Positions 36,939 to 45,982 of a DNA stretch of 58,269 bases are shown one piece after another. This DNA comes from Planctomycetota bacterium. GTDB lineage: Bacteria; Planctomycetota; Planctomycetia; Pirellulales; UBA1268. The DNA is taken from contig JAGWVR010000010.1 in the NCBI GenBank assembly GCA_018970785.1, forward strand, positions 1-58,269, given 5' to 3'. Position 1 is the first letter of the stretch. Each line of letters starts with the position of its first letter. The position numbers were made by a program, and so were the translations under genes. The notes under the pieces were generated by a model. It was not told the origin of the DNA. It saw only the letters and a list, made by a program, of their open reading frames with translations, and ran no database searches.

Positions 36939-39740
36939 ATGGCCACCTCCGGAAAGAAGTCCGCCGCCAAGAAGTCCGCCCCCCGTTCTCCGAAGGCCGC
37001 CCTGGGCAGCCGCGCGGCGAAGCCGGGGCGGATGATCTATTACTTCGGGGCGAAGCGCTGCGACGGCGACGGCACGATGAAGCCGCTGCTGGGGGGCAAG
37101 GGGGCGAACCTCGCGCAGATGACCAAGATCGGGCTGCCGGTGCCGCCGGGATTCACGATCACCACCGCCGTCTGCATCGACTACTACCACAACCACAAGA
37201 AGTTCCCCAAGGGCCTCGAGGAGGAGGTCCACTCCTACGTCCGGCTCCTCGAGAAGGAGTGCGGGAAGAAGTTCGGCGATCCCGTCCATCCGCTGCTGGT
37301 GAGCGTCCGCTCCGGCGCCCGCGACAGCATGCCGGGGATGATGGACACGATCCTCAACCTCGGCCTCAACGACCGCTCCGTCGAGGGCCTCGCCAAGGCC
37401 ACCGGCAACCCGCGCTTCGCCTACGACTCCTACCGCCGCTTCATCCAGATGTACGGCGACGTCGTGATGGGGGTCCAGAAGCGCCACGAGAACGAGCACG
37501 AGCCGTTCGAGGAGGTGATGGAAAAGCTCAAGCACGAGCGCGGCGTCCACGAAGACACCGACCTCTCCGCCGAGGCGCTCCAGGAGTTGATCCGCCGCTA
37601 CGTCAAGCTGATCCACGAGCGGACGAAGAAGCCGTTTCCGCAGGACCCGTTCGAGCAGCTGATGGGGGCCGTCGGCGCCGTGTTCGGCAGCTGGATGAAC
37701 GAGCGGGCGATCCTCTACCGCCGCAAGTACAAGATCCCCGACGAGTGGGGCACGGCCGTCAACGTCCAGACGATGGTCTTCGGCAACATGGGCGACGACT
37801 GCGCCACCGGCGTGGCCTTCACCCGCGACCCGGCGACCGGCGAGGACGTCTTCTACGGCGAATACCTCGTCAACGCCCAGGGGGAGGACGTCGTCGCCGG
37901 GGTGCGGACGCCCAAGCCGGTGGTCTCGATGGCCGACGACCCGGGCTTCGCCGGCACCTACAAGCAGCTCGAAAAGGTCCGGGAGCGGCTCGAGAAGAAG
38001 TTCGGCGACGTCCAGGACTTCGAGTTCACCGTCGAGAAGAAGAAGCTCTACATGCTGCAGACGCGGCACGGGAAGCGGACGGCGCTGGCCTACGTGAAGA
38101 TCGCCCACGACATGGTCAAGCAGAAGCTGATGTCGCCGGAGCACGCGATCCAGTCGGCCGATCCCGATGCCCTGTCACAACTCCTGGCGCCGATCTTCGA
38201 CCGGCACGGCTACGAGGCGGCGAAGAAGGCCGGCCGCGTCCTCACCACCGGTCTGCCGGCCGGCCCGGGGGCGGCCACCGGGAAGCTCGTGTTCTCCGCC
38301 GTCCGCGCCGAGGAGCTCGCCGGCAAGGGGGAGAAGGTGGTCCTCGCCCGGGTCGAGACGAGCCCCGAGGACCTGCGCGGGATGATCGCCGCCGAGGGGA
38401 TCCTCACCAGCCGCGGGGGCGTCTCGAGCCACGCGGCCCTCGTCGCCCGGCAGATGGGGAAGGTCTGCGTGGCGGGCGCCGGGGCGCTGGTCATCGACTA
38501 CGGCAAGGGAACGCTGACCTGCGGAACGACGACACTCCGCGAGGGGGACGCGATCTCGATCAACGGCAGCACCGGCGAGGTGCTCGCCGGGGCGCTGGCG
38601 ACCGCTGACAGCGAGCTCAAGCAGGTGCTGATCACGCGGACGATGAAGCCGGAGGACTCGGCCGTCTTCCAGTACTACGACTTCATCATGAAGCTCGCCG
38701 ACAAGCACCGGAAGCTCGGCCTGCGGACCAACGCCGACACGCCGGAGCAGGTGCGCCACGCGATCGCCTTCGGCGCCGAGGGGATCGGCCTGACGCGGAC
38801 CGAGCACATGTTCTTCGAGGGGGACCGGATCGACGCGATGCGCGAGATGATCCTCGCCGACGGCGAGCCGGCCCGCCGCGAGGCGCTGGCGAAGCTCCTC
38901 CCTTACCAGCGCGACGACTTCGAGGGGATCTTCCGGGCCCTCGAGGGGCGGCCGGCGACGATCCGCTTCCTCGATCCGCCGCTCCACGAATTCGTCCCCC
39001 ACGACGACAAGGCCCAGGCCGATCTGGCGCGCAAACTCGGCCTCCCGGTCGAGACGGTCCGCCAGCGCGTCCACGCGCTGCACGAATTCAACCCGATGCT
39101 CGGCCACCGCGGCTGCCGCCTCGGGATCAGCTACCCCGAGATCTCCGAGATGCAGGCCCGCGCCGTGTTCGAGGCGGCCGCCAAGGTCCAGAAGGACGGC
39201 ATCAAGGTGAAGCCGGAGATCATGATCCCGCTGGTCGGGTTCCGGAAGGAGCTCGATCACCAGGTCGAGATCGTCCATCAGGTGGCGGCGGCGGTGATGA
39301 AGGAGACGGGGCAGAAGATCAAGTACCTCGTCGGCACGATGATCGAGATCCCGCGCGGCGCCCTGACGGCCGACGAGATCGCCGAGAGTGCCGAGTTCTT
39401 CTCGTTCGGCACCAACGACCTGACGCAGACCTGCCTCGGCATGAGCCGCGACGACTCGGCGACGTTCCTCCCCCGCTACACCGAGCTGGGGATCGTGAAG
39501 GCCAATCCCTTCGCCTCGCTCGACACCACCGGCGTCGGGCAGCTGATGCGGATCGCCGTCGAGAAGGGGAAGACGACCCGTCCGGACATCAAGCTGGGGA
39601 TCTGCGGCGAGCACGGCGGCGATCCCCACTCGGTGGTTTTCTGCCACCATGTCGGGCTCGATTACGTGAGCTGCTCGCCGTTCCGGCTGCCGGTGGCCCG
39701 CCTCGCCGCGGCGCAGGCGGCGCTGGGGAAGACGTACTGA
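36939..39740 (+). CDS. ppdK: Pyruvate, phosphate dikinase
   Basis: PPDK interconverts pyruvate, ATP and phosphate with phosphoenolpyruvate, AMP and pyrophosphate. The 933 residues show the full layout: N-terminal ATP-grasp domain ([40 protein letters not shown]), central phosphohistidine domain with [21 protein letters not shown], and C-terminal PEP-binding TIM barrel ([43 protein letters not shown]). A Lys/Ala-rich N-terminal extension of about 35 residues precedes the usual start and has no clear function. The ATG at 36939 is supported by the promoter upstream. Confidence 0.97.
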   Translation: MATSGKKSAAKKSAPRSPKAALGSRAAKPGRMIYYFGAKRCDGDGTMKPLLGGKGANLAQMTKIGLPVPPGFTITTAVCIDYYHNHKKFPKGLEEEVHSYVRLLEKECGKKFGDPVHPLLVSVRSGARDSMPGMMDTILNLGLNDRSVEGLAKATGNPRFAYDSYRRFIQMYGDVVMGVQKRHENEHEPFEEVMEKLKHERGVHEDTDLSAEALQELIRRYVKLIHERTKKPFPQDPFEQLMGAVGAVFGSWMNERAILYRRKYKIPDEWGTAVNVQTMVFGNMGDDCATGVAFTRDPATGEDVFYGEYLVNAQGEDVVAGVRTPKPVVSMADDPGFAGTYKQLEKVRERLEKKFGDVQDFEFTVEKKKLYMLQTRHGKRTALAYVKIAHDMVKQKLMSPEHAIQSADPDALSQLLAPIFDRHGYEAAKKAGRVLTTGLPAGPGAATGKLVFSAVRAEELAGKGEKVVLARVETSPEDLRGMIAAEGILTSRGGVSSHAALVARQMGKVCVAGAGALVIDYGKGTLTCGTTTLREGDAISINGSTGEVLAGALATADSELKQVLITRTMKPEDSAVFQYYDFIMKLADKHRKLGLRTNADTPEQVRHAIAFGAEGIGLTRTEHMFFEGDRIDAMREMILADGEPARREALAKLLPYQRDDFEGIFRALEGRPATIRFLDPPLHEFVPHDDKAQADLARKLGLPVETVRQRVHALHEFNPMLGHRGCRLGISYPEISEMQARAVFEAAAKVQKDGIKVKPEIMIPLVGFRKELDHQVEIVHQVAAAVMKETGQKIKYLVGTMIEIPRGALTADEIAESAEFFSFGTNDLTQTCLGMSRDDSATFLPRYTELGIVKANPFASLDTTGVGQLMRIAVEKGKTTRPDIKLGICGEHGGDPHSVVFCHHVGLDYVSCSPFRLPVARLAAAQAALGKTY

Positions 39741-39772
39741 TTTCAGCGCCTGCGGGGCCGGCCGTTGTCAGC

Positions 39773-39803
39773 GCCTGCGGGGCCATCCATGGCCCCCGCA
39801 GGC
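39773..39803 (+). terminator. Strong hairpin downstream of ppdK
   Basis: GCCTGCGGGGCCAT (39773-39786) pairs with ATGGCCCCCGCAGGC (39789-39803), with one bulged base and a 2-base loop, so it would be a very stable stem. It begins 33 bases after the ppdK stop. No T-tract follows, so termination is only a suggestion. Confidence 0.5.
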
Positions 39804-39806
39804 TTG

Positions 39807-39844
39807 CGCAGGCGGTGGGACAGCCGAGGTGTCCCACGCCTGCG
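39807..39844. repeat. 15-bp-stem hairpin
   Basis: CGCAGGC-g-GTGGGACA (39807-39822) pairs with TGTCCCACGCCTGCG (39830-39844) around a 7-base loop, with one bulged G. It follows the previous hairpin directly and precedes a further 8-bp perfect stem, CGGTCGCC/GGCGACCG (39846-39853 and 39859-39866). Confidence 0.7.
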
Positions 39845-39983
39845 GCGGTCGCCCTCCTGGCGACCGTGGGGGGTGGGACGACGCGAGCTGCGGAAACCCC
39901 TCGCGTTCCGGCAGGCGCAGCGCTGACCGATGGCGCCCGCGCCTTCCCGTCATCCCAGGGACCCGCGAAGCCCCTCCGCCGTC

Positions 39984-40031
39984 GCCCTCGCATCGGCCCG
40001 TCGCCCCCGTGCTGCGGGTCGATGCGAGGGC
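39984..40031. repeat. Long inverted repeat with 12-bp perfect arms
   Basis: GCCCTCGCATCG (39984-39995) and CGATGCGAGGGC (40020-40031) are perfect inverted copies. The inner bases extend the stem through one G-T wobble and four more pairs, giving about 17 bp. Confidence 0.7.
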
Positions 40032-40042
40032 AAAGGCGCGAG

Positions 40043-40181
40043 GGGCGTCCCCCTCTGCAGAGCCCGAGCTGAGGCTCCCCTCGACCGTGCCAGAGGACAG
40101 CGAGCAGAGGCTCGTCGCTCCTGTGCAAAGCCTCGACACGACGGGCGTCCCCCGCTGCAGAGCCCGAGCGGAGGCTCCCCT
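40043..40181. repeat. 39-bp direct repeat with 100-bp period
   Basis: Copies at 40043-40081 and 40143-40181 match at 37 of 39 bases. Each contains the core CTGCAGAGCCCGAGC followed by GAGGCTCCCC. The spacing between copies is exactly 100 bases. The second copy ends about 80 bases before the next start codon. Confidence 0.75.
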
Positions 40182-40260
40182 TCCAAACCGGATCCCGGGG
40201 ACAGCGGCGAACACGGTTTCCCGCGCCAGTTTCACGACGGCAGACCGGTAGACTCCCGCC

Positions 40261-41664
40261 ATGGGACTCTCGGACGAAGCACAGGCGCTCGCGGCGATCC
40301 TCGCCGCCGTCGTCGTCCTCTGGATCAGCGAAGCGTTGCCGCTGCCGGTCACGGCGCTGCTCGGCGCGGTCGCCTGCGTCGTCGCCGGCGTCGCACCGGC
40401 CGACAAGGTGTTTCAGCCGTTCGCCGATCCGGTCGTGTTCCTGTTCATCGGCTCGTTCATGCTCGCCGAGGCGATCCGCGTCCATGGCCTCGATCGCCGG
40501 CTGGCCTACGGCGTGCTCGGCCTGCCATGGGTCGGGGAACGGCCGCGCCGCGTGCTGGCGGCGGTGGCGCTGGTGTCGGCGCTGGTCAGCGCCTTCATCT
40601 CCAACACCGCCACGACGGCGATGATGGTCGCGATCGTCGGCGGGATGCTCACGGCGATCGAGGACGCCGCCGCCCGTGAGGCCGATGGCGATGGCCCCCG
40701 CCTCGAACCGGCGTTCGCGACCGGCCTGCTCCTGTGCGTCGCCTTCTCCGCATCGATCGGCGGCCTGGCGACGCCGATCGGCACCCCCCCCAACCTCATC
40801 GGCCAGGCGTTCATCCGCGACACCCTCGCGGTCGACCTGTCGTTTCCCGCCTGGTGCAGCCTCGGCATCCCGGTGGCTGCGGTGCTCACCGCCTGCGCGG
40901 TGCTCGTGCTCGCCTGGCTGTTCCCCGCCGGCGTCGAGCGCCTCCCCGGCGTGGCCCGGCTCGTCGCCGCCGAGTGCCGCGCGCTCGGCCCCTGGTCGGC
41001 CGGTCAGCGGTCGGCGGCGCTGGCCTTCGCCGTGACGGTCGCCCTGTGGGTCGTGCCGGGGGCCGTGACGCTGGCGCTGGGGCGCGGCGCGCCGGCCGCG
41101 CGGTGGCTGGAAACGCACTGCCCCGAGGGGGTCGCGGCCCTGATCGGGGCGCTGCTGCTGTTCGTCCTCCCCGGCGGCCGCGGCAGGCGCGCCCTCACCT
41201 GGGAGGAGGCGGCGCGGATCGACTGGGGGATCATCCTCCTGTACGGCGGCGGCATGGCGCTGGGGAAGCTGTCGTTCTCCACCGGCCTGGCCGACGCGAT
41301 CGGCCGCGGCCTCACCGGCTGGCTGCCGGCCGGCACCGGCGGCGCGGTGCTGGTGGCCGCGGCGGCGCTGGTCGCCGTCGTGACCAGCGAATTCACGAGC
41401 AACACCGCCGCGGTCAACATGGTGGTCCCGGTGGCGATCACGCTGGCGCGGTCGGCCGGCGGCGACCCGCTCGCCGCCGCGCTGGCGGCCACGTTCGCCG
41501 CCAGCCTCGGCTTCATGCTCCCGGTGAGCACCCCGTGCAACGCGATCGTCTACGGCACGGGCCGCGTGCCGCTCCGCTCGATGCTCGCGGCGGGCGTGGT
41601 CCTCGACGTCGTCGGCGTGGTGATCGTGACGGCGGCGTTGGTGCTCGCCGGCCCACCGCGCTGA
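40261..41664 (+). CDS. DASS/SLC13-family sodium-coupled carboxylate transporter
   Basis: This 467-residue permease probably imports di- or tricarboxylates or sulfate with sodium. About 11-12 helices are predicted. The two pseudo-symmetric family motifs are present: SAFISNTATTAMMVAI (SNT, about residues 110-125) and VTSEFTSNTAAVNMVVPVAI (about residues 378-397). The stretch LATPIGTPPNLIG is the usual binding-site segment after the first SNT motif. The ATG at 40261 is the family start. The substrate cannot be told from sequence; its position after ppdK suggests a C4-dicarboxylate link, which is inference. Confidence 0.88.
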   Translation: MGLSDEAQALAAILAAVVVLWISEALPLPVTALLGAVACVVAGVAPADKVFQPFADPVVFLFIGSFMLAEAIRVHGLDRRLAYGVLGLPWVGERPRRVLAAVALVSALVSAFISNTATTAMMVAIVGGMLTAIEDAAAREADGDGPRLEPAFATGLLLCVAFSASIGGLATPIGTPPNLIGQAFIRDTLAVDLSFPAWCSLGIPVAAVLTACAVLVLAWLFPAGVERLPGVARLVAAECRALGPWSAGQRSAALAFAVTVALWVVPGAVTLALGRGAPAARWLETHCPEGVAALIGALLLFVLPGGRGRRALTWEEAARIDWGIILLYGGGMALGKLSFSTGLADAIGRGLTGWLPAGTGGAVLVAAAALVAVVTSEFTSNTAAVNMVVPVAITLARSAGGDPLAAALAATFAASLGFMLPVSTPCNAIVYGTGRVPLRSMLAAGVVLDVVGVVIVTAALVLAGPPR

Positions 41665-41689
41665 CGGGCCGGGCGCGACCGGCGGACGT

Positions 41690-42154
41690 TCAGAAGCCGC
41701 CGTCGATGTACGCGCCGCAGTTGTGGCAGCGCGGCATCGCGACGGGGGGAGGCGTCGGCAGATAGCCGTCGTGGAACAGCGTGTGGAGCCGGGGGAAGAA
41801 CGGCGGCAACGACACGCCCAGCGCCCGGTGCGAGAACAGCCCGCAGCCCTGGCATCCCATCCGGGCGCACGCCGGGCCGTAGCCACCGCAGTGGTGGCAG
41901 GCCGGACCGCACGCCGCGTTGGGAGCCGACGCGACGCTGCCGTGCCACGGCGGGGACTGCCGTACCGGCGCGCCATAGCCCGGCGGCACGGTCATCCGCG
42001 GGGAGGGGAAGTCGTCGAACTCCTGCCCGCCGACCGGCGCGGACCCGGCACCGACGAAGAGGGCGACGGTCGCCACCGCCACGACGGCGGCGATCGCCCC
42101 CGGGGACGACGGCCGACGGTGGCGGGGGAGGCGAAGGTACGGGCAGACGCTCAT
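41690..42154 (-). CDS. Small Cys-rich secreted protein
   Basis: I do not recognise a characterised family. The 154 residues have an N-terminal hydrophobic segment (GAIAAVVAVATVALFVGAGS) likely to be a signal peptide or anchor. A Pro/Tyr-rich stretch follows, then two cysteine clusters: CGPACHHCGGYGPACARMGC with CQGCG, and a C-terminal CHNCGAYIDGGF. The spacing of CxxCG pairs resembles zinc ribbons or rubredoxin-like knuckles, but an extracytoplasmic zinc protein is unusual; disulfides are the alternative. It is convergent with the DASS transporter and divergent from the LarA-like gene. Confidence 0.65.
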   Translation of the reverse strand: MSVCPYLRLPRHRRPSSPGAIAAVVAVATVALFVGAGSAPVGGQEFDDFPSPRMTVPPGYGAPVRQSPPWHGSVASAPNAACGPACHHCGGYGPACARMGCQGCGLFSHRALGVSLPPFFPRLHTLFHDGYLPTPPPVAMPRCHNCGAYIDGGF

Positions 42155-42393
42155 GGCGATCCCTCGGGCATGCGGTTCCGGGCTCGATCCCTCGGCCCCT
42201 TGGCTTGTCGACGCCCGGCGGAGCGGCAGTTGAGTCGCCGTCGCCACTGGGAAGGGGGACCGGTCCGTGAAGAACTGCCGGCAAACGGGATGATCCAAGG
42301 GGGCGAAGACGTGCCGCCGGACGGCGCCACGCGGGGTAGGATGGCGAAGGGTTGCGACGGACGGTCCGCCGACCCTGCCACCGGACCAGGACC

Positions 42394-43581
42394 ATGCCCG
42401 CGATCCTCGTGCCGCACGCCGGCACCGACCCGCTGATCCTCGAAGTCGGATTCGGTGCCACCGCGGTCGACCTCGCCGGGCCTCCGGGCACGACCGGCGA
42501 GGCGGCGGTCGGCCTCGTCCGCACCGCGCTCGATCACCCTCCCGGGGGCCCACCGCTGGCGGCGCACGCCGTCCCCGGTGACCGCGTCGCCGTGGCGCTG
42601 GCCGGCGCCGTCCCCCAGCCGACCGCGGTGATTGCCGCGCTCCGTTCGGCGCTGGCCACCGTCGACGCCGTGGCCGGAGCGCCCGTGGTCCTCGCCACGC
42701 CCGGCGCCGACGTCCCCGTCCCCGGGGGCGCGACGGCGTTCACCGGCCGCACCGCCGCGGAAACCGCCTACCTGGCCGCCGACGAGGCCGGCCGCCCGCT
42801 GTACCTCGCGCGGGCACTGGTCGATGCCGATCTGGTCGTCGAAGTCGCGTCCTGGCAGTGGGACGCGGCCCTCCATGCCGCCGACCCGACGCTGGCGGTG
42901 TGGCCGGCCTTCGGGCGTGCCGGCAGCGCCACGCCGCTCGAGCGCCGGTTGGCGCGGCGCGGACGCAAAGGACTGGAGGCGTGGACGCTCGCCGCCGAGC
43001 GGATGCGCTGGCACCTCGGCGTGACCGCCTGCCTGCGGCTCGTTCCGGGGCGTGGCGGGACGCTCCTGGCAGCCTGCTTCGGGACGCCGTCGGCCGCCGC
43101 CGCCGCCGCCCGGGCAGGCGCCATGGGCTGGCGGCCGCGCATCGCCGCCCCCGCGGCGCTGGCCGTCGCGACGCTGTCGCCGTTCGCCACCGGCCTGGCA
43201 TCGTTCACCCGCGCCGTCGCCGCCGCGGCGCGGGTCACGACGCCCGACGGCACGATCTGCGTCATCGGCGACGTCGCCGCACCCGGGCCGGTGTTCCGCC
43301 GCTGGCGTGAAGGGGTCGCGATCCGCGCACTGGTCACCGAAGCGGTGGCGGGACGCGATCCGGCGCTCGTCGCCGATGCCGTCCAGGCCCGGTTGTTCGC
43401 CCGCGCGCTGGGGAGCCGGAGGCTGGTCCTGCTCTCGTCGCTCGATGCGGCGCTGGTCGAGGAACTCGACTTCGGCAACGCCCGGTCCCCCGAGGCGATC
43501 GAGCGCCTCGCCGCGCGGGCGGCGTCGCTGGTCGTCCTCCGGGAGGCCGACCTGCTCTGGCCCCGGCGCCCGGGCGCCTGA
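42394..43581 (+). CDS. LarA-like (DUF2088) domain protein
   Basis: This 395-residue protein resembles the lactate racemase catalytic-domain family (DUF2088) in its N-terminal half. The stretch ALDHPPGGPPLAAHAVPGDR followed by VAVALAGAVPQPTAVIAALR corresponds to the conserved PIGSPPL...VVVSDxTRPxP region of LarA. The usual GTHR motif with the lysine/histidine residues for the nickel-pincer cofactor is not evident, so racemase activity is doubtful. No larB, larC or larE partner is visible. The ATG at 42394 was chosen over an upstream start because conserved sequence begins there. It may act on a different hydroxy acid or be a binding protein. Confidence 0.6.
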   Translation: MPAILVPHAGTDPLILEVGFGATAVDLAGPPGTTGEAAVGLVRTALDHPPGGPPLAAHAVPGDRVAVALAGAVPQPTAVIAALRSALATVDAVAGAPVVLATPGADVPVPGGATAFTGRTAAETAYLAADEAGRPLYLARALVDADLVVEVASWQWDAALHAADPTLAVWPAFGRAGSATPLERRLARRGRKGLEAWTLAAERMRWHLGVTACLRLVPGRGGTLLAACFGTPSAAAAAARAGAMGWRPRIAAPAALAVATLSPFATGLASFTRAVAAAARVTTPDGTICVIGDVAAPGPVFRRWREGVAIRALVTEAVAGRDPALVADAVQARLFARALGSRRLVLLSSLDAALVEELDFGNARSPEAIERLAARAASLVVLREADLLWPRRPGA

Positions 43582-43668
43582 GTTTTCCGTGGGCAACGCC
43601 ATCCGTGGCCGAACCCGGCCACGGGGGCGGCCGGCTCACGTCGCCTCTGCCTCGTCGTCACGGCACGG

Positions 43669-44601
43669 TCAGTCGATCGCCAGTGGTGCCAGCAGCCGAC
43701 CGCGGTCGATGGCGCCGTAGTGCCGGCAGTCGTGGCTCACCGCCGGGGCGTCGCCGAGCAGGAACACCTCGCGCGGTCCGAGCACCCATTCGCGCCGGCC
43801 GTCGGCTGCGGGGCGGTGGACGACGTCGCGCCACAGCCCGCCGGCGACTACCGTCGCCCCCGGGCAGCGGACCTCGGCCGCGAACGGCGCTGCCGTGGTG
43901 GCGACCCTCCACGGAAGCTCCACCTGCCACCCGGCCGGCAGGCCCGGCGGCCAGGGCACCCGTGAACCGTCGGCGGCGGTCGGCGCGCTCGTCGTCGGCC
44001 AGGCGACGGCGACGAACTGCCCGTCGAGCCGGCCGGCGACGAGCAGCGCGGCGTCGGCGCGCTCGAGACGCCAGGTCACGATCCGGTCGCCGAGCGCCAC
44101 CGTGACGCGGCGCGGCGGACCCGCCGGACCGGCGGCCACCAGGGCCCACGCTCCCCCGTCGCTGGCCGGGACGAGGAGTCGCCGCTCCGACACCGCTTCC
44201 GGGCAGTCGTCGTACACCGCGCCGGTCGCCGTGATCGTCACGGTGTCGCCGCTTCCGGAGAGCGTCGCCGCGACCACCGAGGCGGTCGCGCGGACGAGCG
44301 GCGGCGCTGCCGGCAGCCTCCGGCCGTCGACGACCAGATCGCCGTCGTCGATCGCGACCCGCTCGCCGGGCAGGCCGACCAGGCGCTTCACGGCCAGCGC
44401 GCCGTCGGGGGCACGGAACACCCAGCGTTGATGGCGGTCGAGGCCGGCAAGCGCCATGGCGCGCTCGCGCCAGCCGATGCTCACGACGGCCTCCGGCGCG
44501 AGTCCGGGGAGCATCGACAGCCCCTCGACGCGCAGCTGCCGGGGGGGGATGGCCACAGCCACCGCCGCGAGCATCGCCAGGGCCACCGTCGCGCGCCGCA
44601 C
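43669..44601 (-). CDS. Divergent signal peptidase I (S26 family)
   Basis: This 310-residue protein has an N-terminal membrane anchor followed by the S26 motifs. The catalytic serine S29 is in VEGLSMLPGL, the general base K72 is in AVKRLVGLPGERV, and the C-terminal block FLLGDAPAVSHDCRHYG stands in for the usual GDN...DSR box. A long insertion of about 150 residues lies between boxes. The GTG at 44601 has GAGG upstream with good spacing and avoids overlap with the DUF1552 gene; an in-frame GTG at 44661 is the alternative. It follows the DUF1592/DUF1552 pair on the same strand and could process exported proteins of this neighbourhood. Confidence 0.75.
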   Translation of the reverse strand: MRRATVALAMLAAVAVAIPPRQLRVEGLSMLPGLAPEAVVSIGWRERAMALAGLDRHQRWVFRAPDGALAVKRLVGLPGERVAIDDGDLVVDGRRLPAAPPLVRATASVVAATLSGSGDTVTITATGAVYDDCPEAVSERRLLVPASDGGAWALVAAGPAGPPRRVTVALGDRIVTWRLERADAALLVAGRLDGQFVAVAWPTTSAPTAADGSRVPWPPGLPAGWQVELPWRVATTAAPFAAEVRCPGATVVAGGLWRDVVHRPAADGRREWVLGPREVFLLGDAPAVSHDCRHYGAIDRGRLLAPLAID

Positions 44602-44629
44602 CGCCGCACCTCGTCGGGCACCGGGCCGG

Positions 44630-45982
44630 TCAGGCCAGGCCGGAAAGCGGACCGTCGGCACAGAAATCGGGGTTGCCGAAGCGCTCCAGGCCGGTGACTC
44701 CGAAGGCGTGGGCCAGCGACAGCAGGAAGCGGTTGTGCGGGACGCCGGGAAACTCCAGGGCCCGGCCCGTCGTGAACCCCAGGCCGCCGCCGACGAGGAC
44801 CCACGGGATGTCGTTGCGGGTGTGGGAGTTGCCCTCGCCGAGCTCGTTGGTCCAGAGGATCGTGGTGTGGTCGAGGAGCGACCCGGAGCCGTCGGGCTCG
44901 GGCGTCTCGGCGAGGCGCCGGGCGAGGTGGGCGATCTCGCCGGCGTACCAGGTGTTGATCTTCGTCAGTTTTTCCTGGGCCGCTTCGTTGCCGTTGGGCT
45001 CGTGCGACAAGTCGTGCTGCCCCTCGTCGACCCCGAGCCATTTCATCCGCGCCTGGCCGACGGAGTTGGTGTATTGGAGGCTCGCGACGCGCGTGAAATC
45101 GGCCGCCAGCGCCGCCACCACCAGCTCGATCTGCATCCGGCTGATCTGCGGCATCCGGTCGTTGTCCTCGAGGATCCCCGGCTCGAGCACCGGCACCGGG
45201 TGGGCGGCCGCGGCGCGCTGCGCCGCCAGTTCCGTCTCCAGGCCGCGGACGAGCGCCGCGTGCTCCTCGAGGATCCGCCGGTCGGCGGCCGGCACCGCCG
45301 CCGCCACGGCACGGAGATCGTCGACGACGTCGTCGAGCACGCTGGACAAAGCCTCGCGGTCGCGCGCCTGGCCGTAGAGCCGGGCGAACATCCGGTAGGG
45401 ATCGTCGATCGGTGCCACGGGACGGTTGGGGCCGGCGTAGATCATCCGCGTCCAGGTATCGGCCCGCTCGGGCACGAGGACGCCGAACTCGAGCGACCCG
45501 AACCGGGTCGCGGTGTCGGGCCGGGCCTGGAGGTGGGCGCGGATCTGCTGGTCGATCGACGGCCCGCTCGACCAGCCGGCCGGCGTGTCGCTGCCCCCCT
45601 GGATGTTGCCGGGAAACAGTTCGACGCCAGTCAGCAGGCAGCCGATCCCGCGCATGTGGCCGTCGCCGTCGCCGCGGATCTTGTTGCAGACCCCCTTGAG
45701 CGTCAGGAGCCGGTCACGGAACGGCTCGAGCGGGGCGAGGATCGGCGGGAGCGCGGCGGGAGACGCGGAGTCCCCGGGTGCGGTGAACGATCCGGCGGCG
45801 GGCCAGAAGTTCTTCCGCACCGTGCCGTCCGGGGAGAAGACGATGACGAGGCGCTGCTTCGGGCCGGCCGCAGCCGCATGGGCGAGGCTGGGGAGGTTGC
45901 CGAGGAACGGCAGCACCGCCCCGCCGACCCCGAGGCGGCCAAGCAGCTCACGCCGCGCCAATCGCTCGCGCCCGTCGCTCAT
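44630..45982 (-). CDS. DUF1552 family protein
   Basis: DUF1552 proteins are exported proteins of unknown function, common in planctomycetes, verrucomicrobia and myxobacteria. The 450 residues begin with a Tat-like signal ([20 protein letters not shown]). Family blocks are [69 protein letters not shown] and [20 protein letters not shown]. The start codon overlaps the stop of the DUF1592-type gene by one base (TGATG), showing tight coupling. By analogy with DUF1501 it may share the alkaline-phosphatase-like fold, but this is inference. Confidence 0.92.
   Translation of the reverse strand: MSDGRERLARRELLGRLGVGGAVLPFLGNLPSLAHAAAAGPKQRLVIVFSPDGTVRKNFWPAAGSFTAPGDSASPAALPPILAPLEPFRDRLLTLKGVCNKIRGDGDGHMRGIGCLLTGVELFPGNIQGGSDTPAGWSSGPSIDQQIRAHLQARPDTATRFGSLEFGVLVPERADTWTRMIYAGPNRPVAPIDDPYRMFARLYGQARDREALSSVLDDVVDDLRAVAAAVPAADRRILEEHAALVRGLETELAAQRAAAAHPVPVLEPGILEDNDRMPQISRMQIELVVAALAADFTRVASLQYTNSVGQARMKWLGVDEGQHDLSHEPNGNEAAQEKLTKINTWYAGEIAHLARRLAETPEPDGSGSLLDHTTILWTNELGEGNSHTRNDIPWVLVGGGLGFTTGRALEFPGVPHNRFLLSLAHAFGVTGLERFGNPDFCADGPLSGLA

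Larger units (their letters stand above)
39741..40260. other. 520-bp intergenic region rich in stem-loops and repeats
   Basis: No gene is supported. Within this space I see two direct copies of TCAGCGCCTGCGGGGCC (39743-39759, 39768-39784), at least four strong hairpins, and a 39-bp direct repeat with exactly 100-bp period. Overlapping open frames on both strands here are by-products of the GC-rich repeats. Confidence 0.7.

Noticed and set aside
39741-40260. A CRISPR array or coding gene in the repeat-rich region
   Set aside because: Only two copies of the 39-bp repeat exist, spacers are not uniform, no cas genes are present, and overlapping frames on both strands are repeat-driven.
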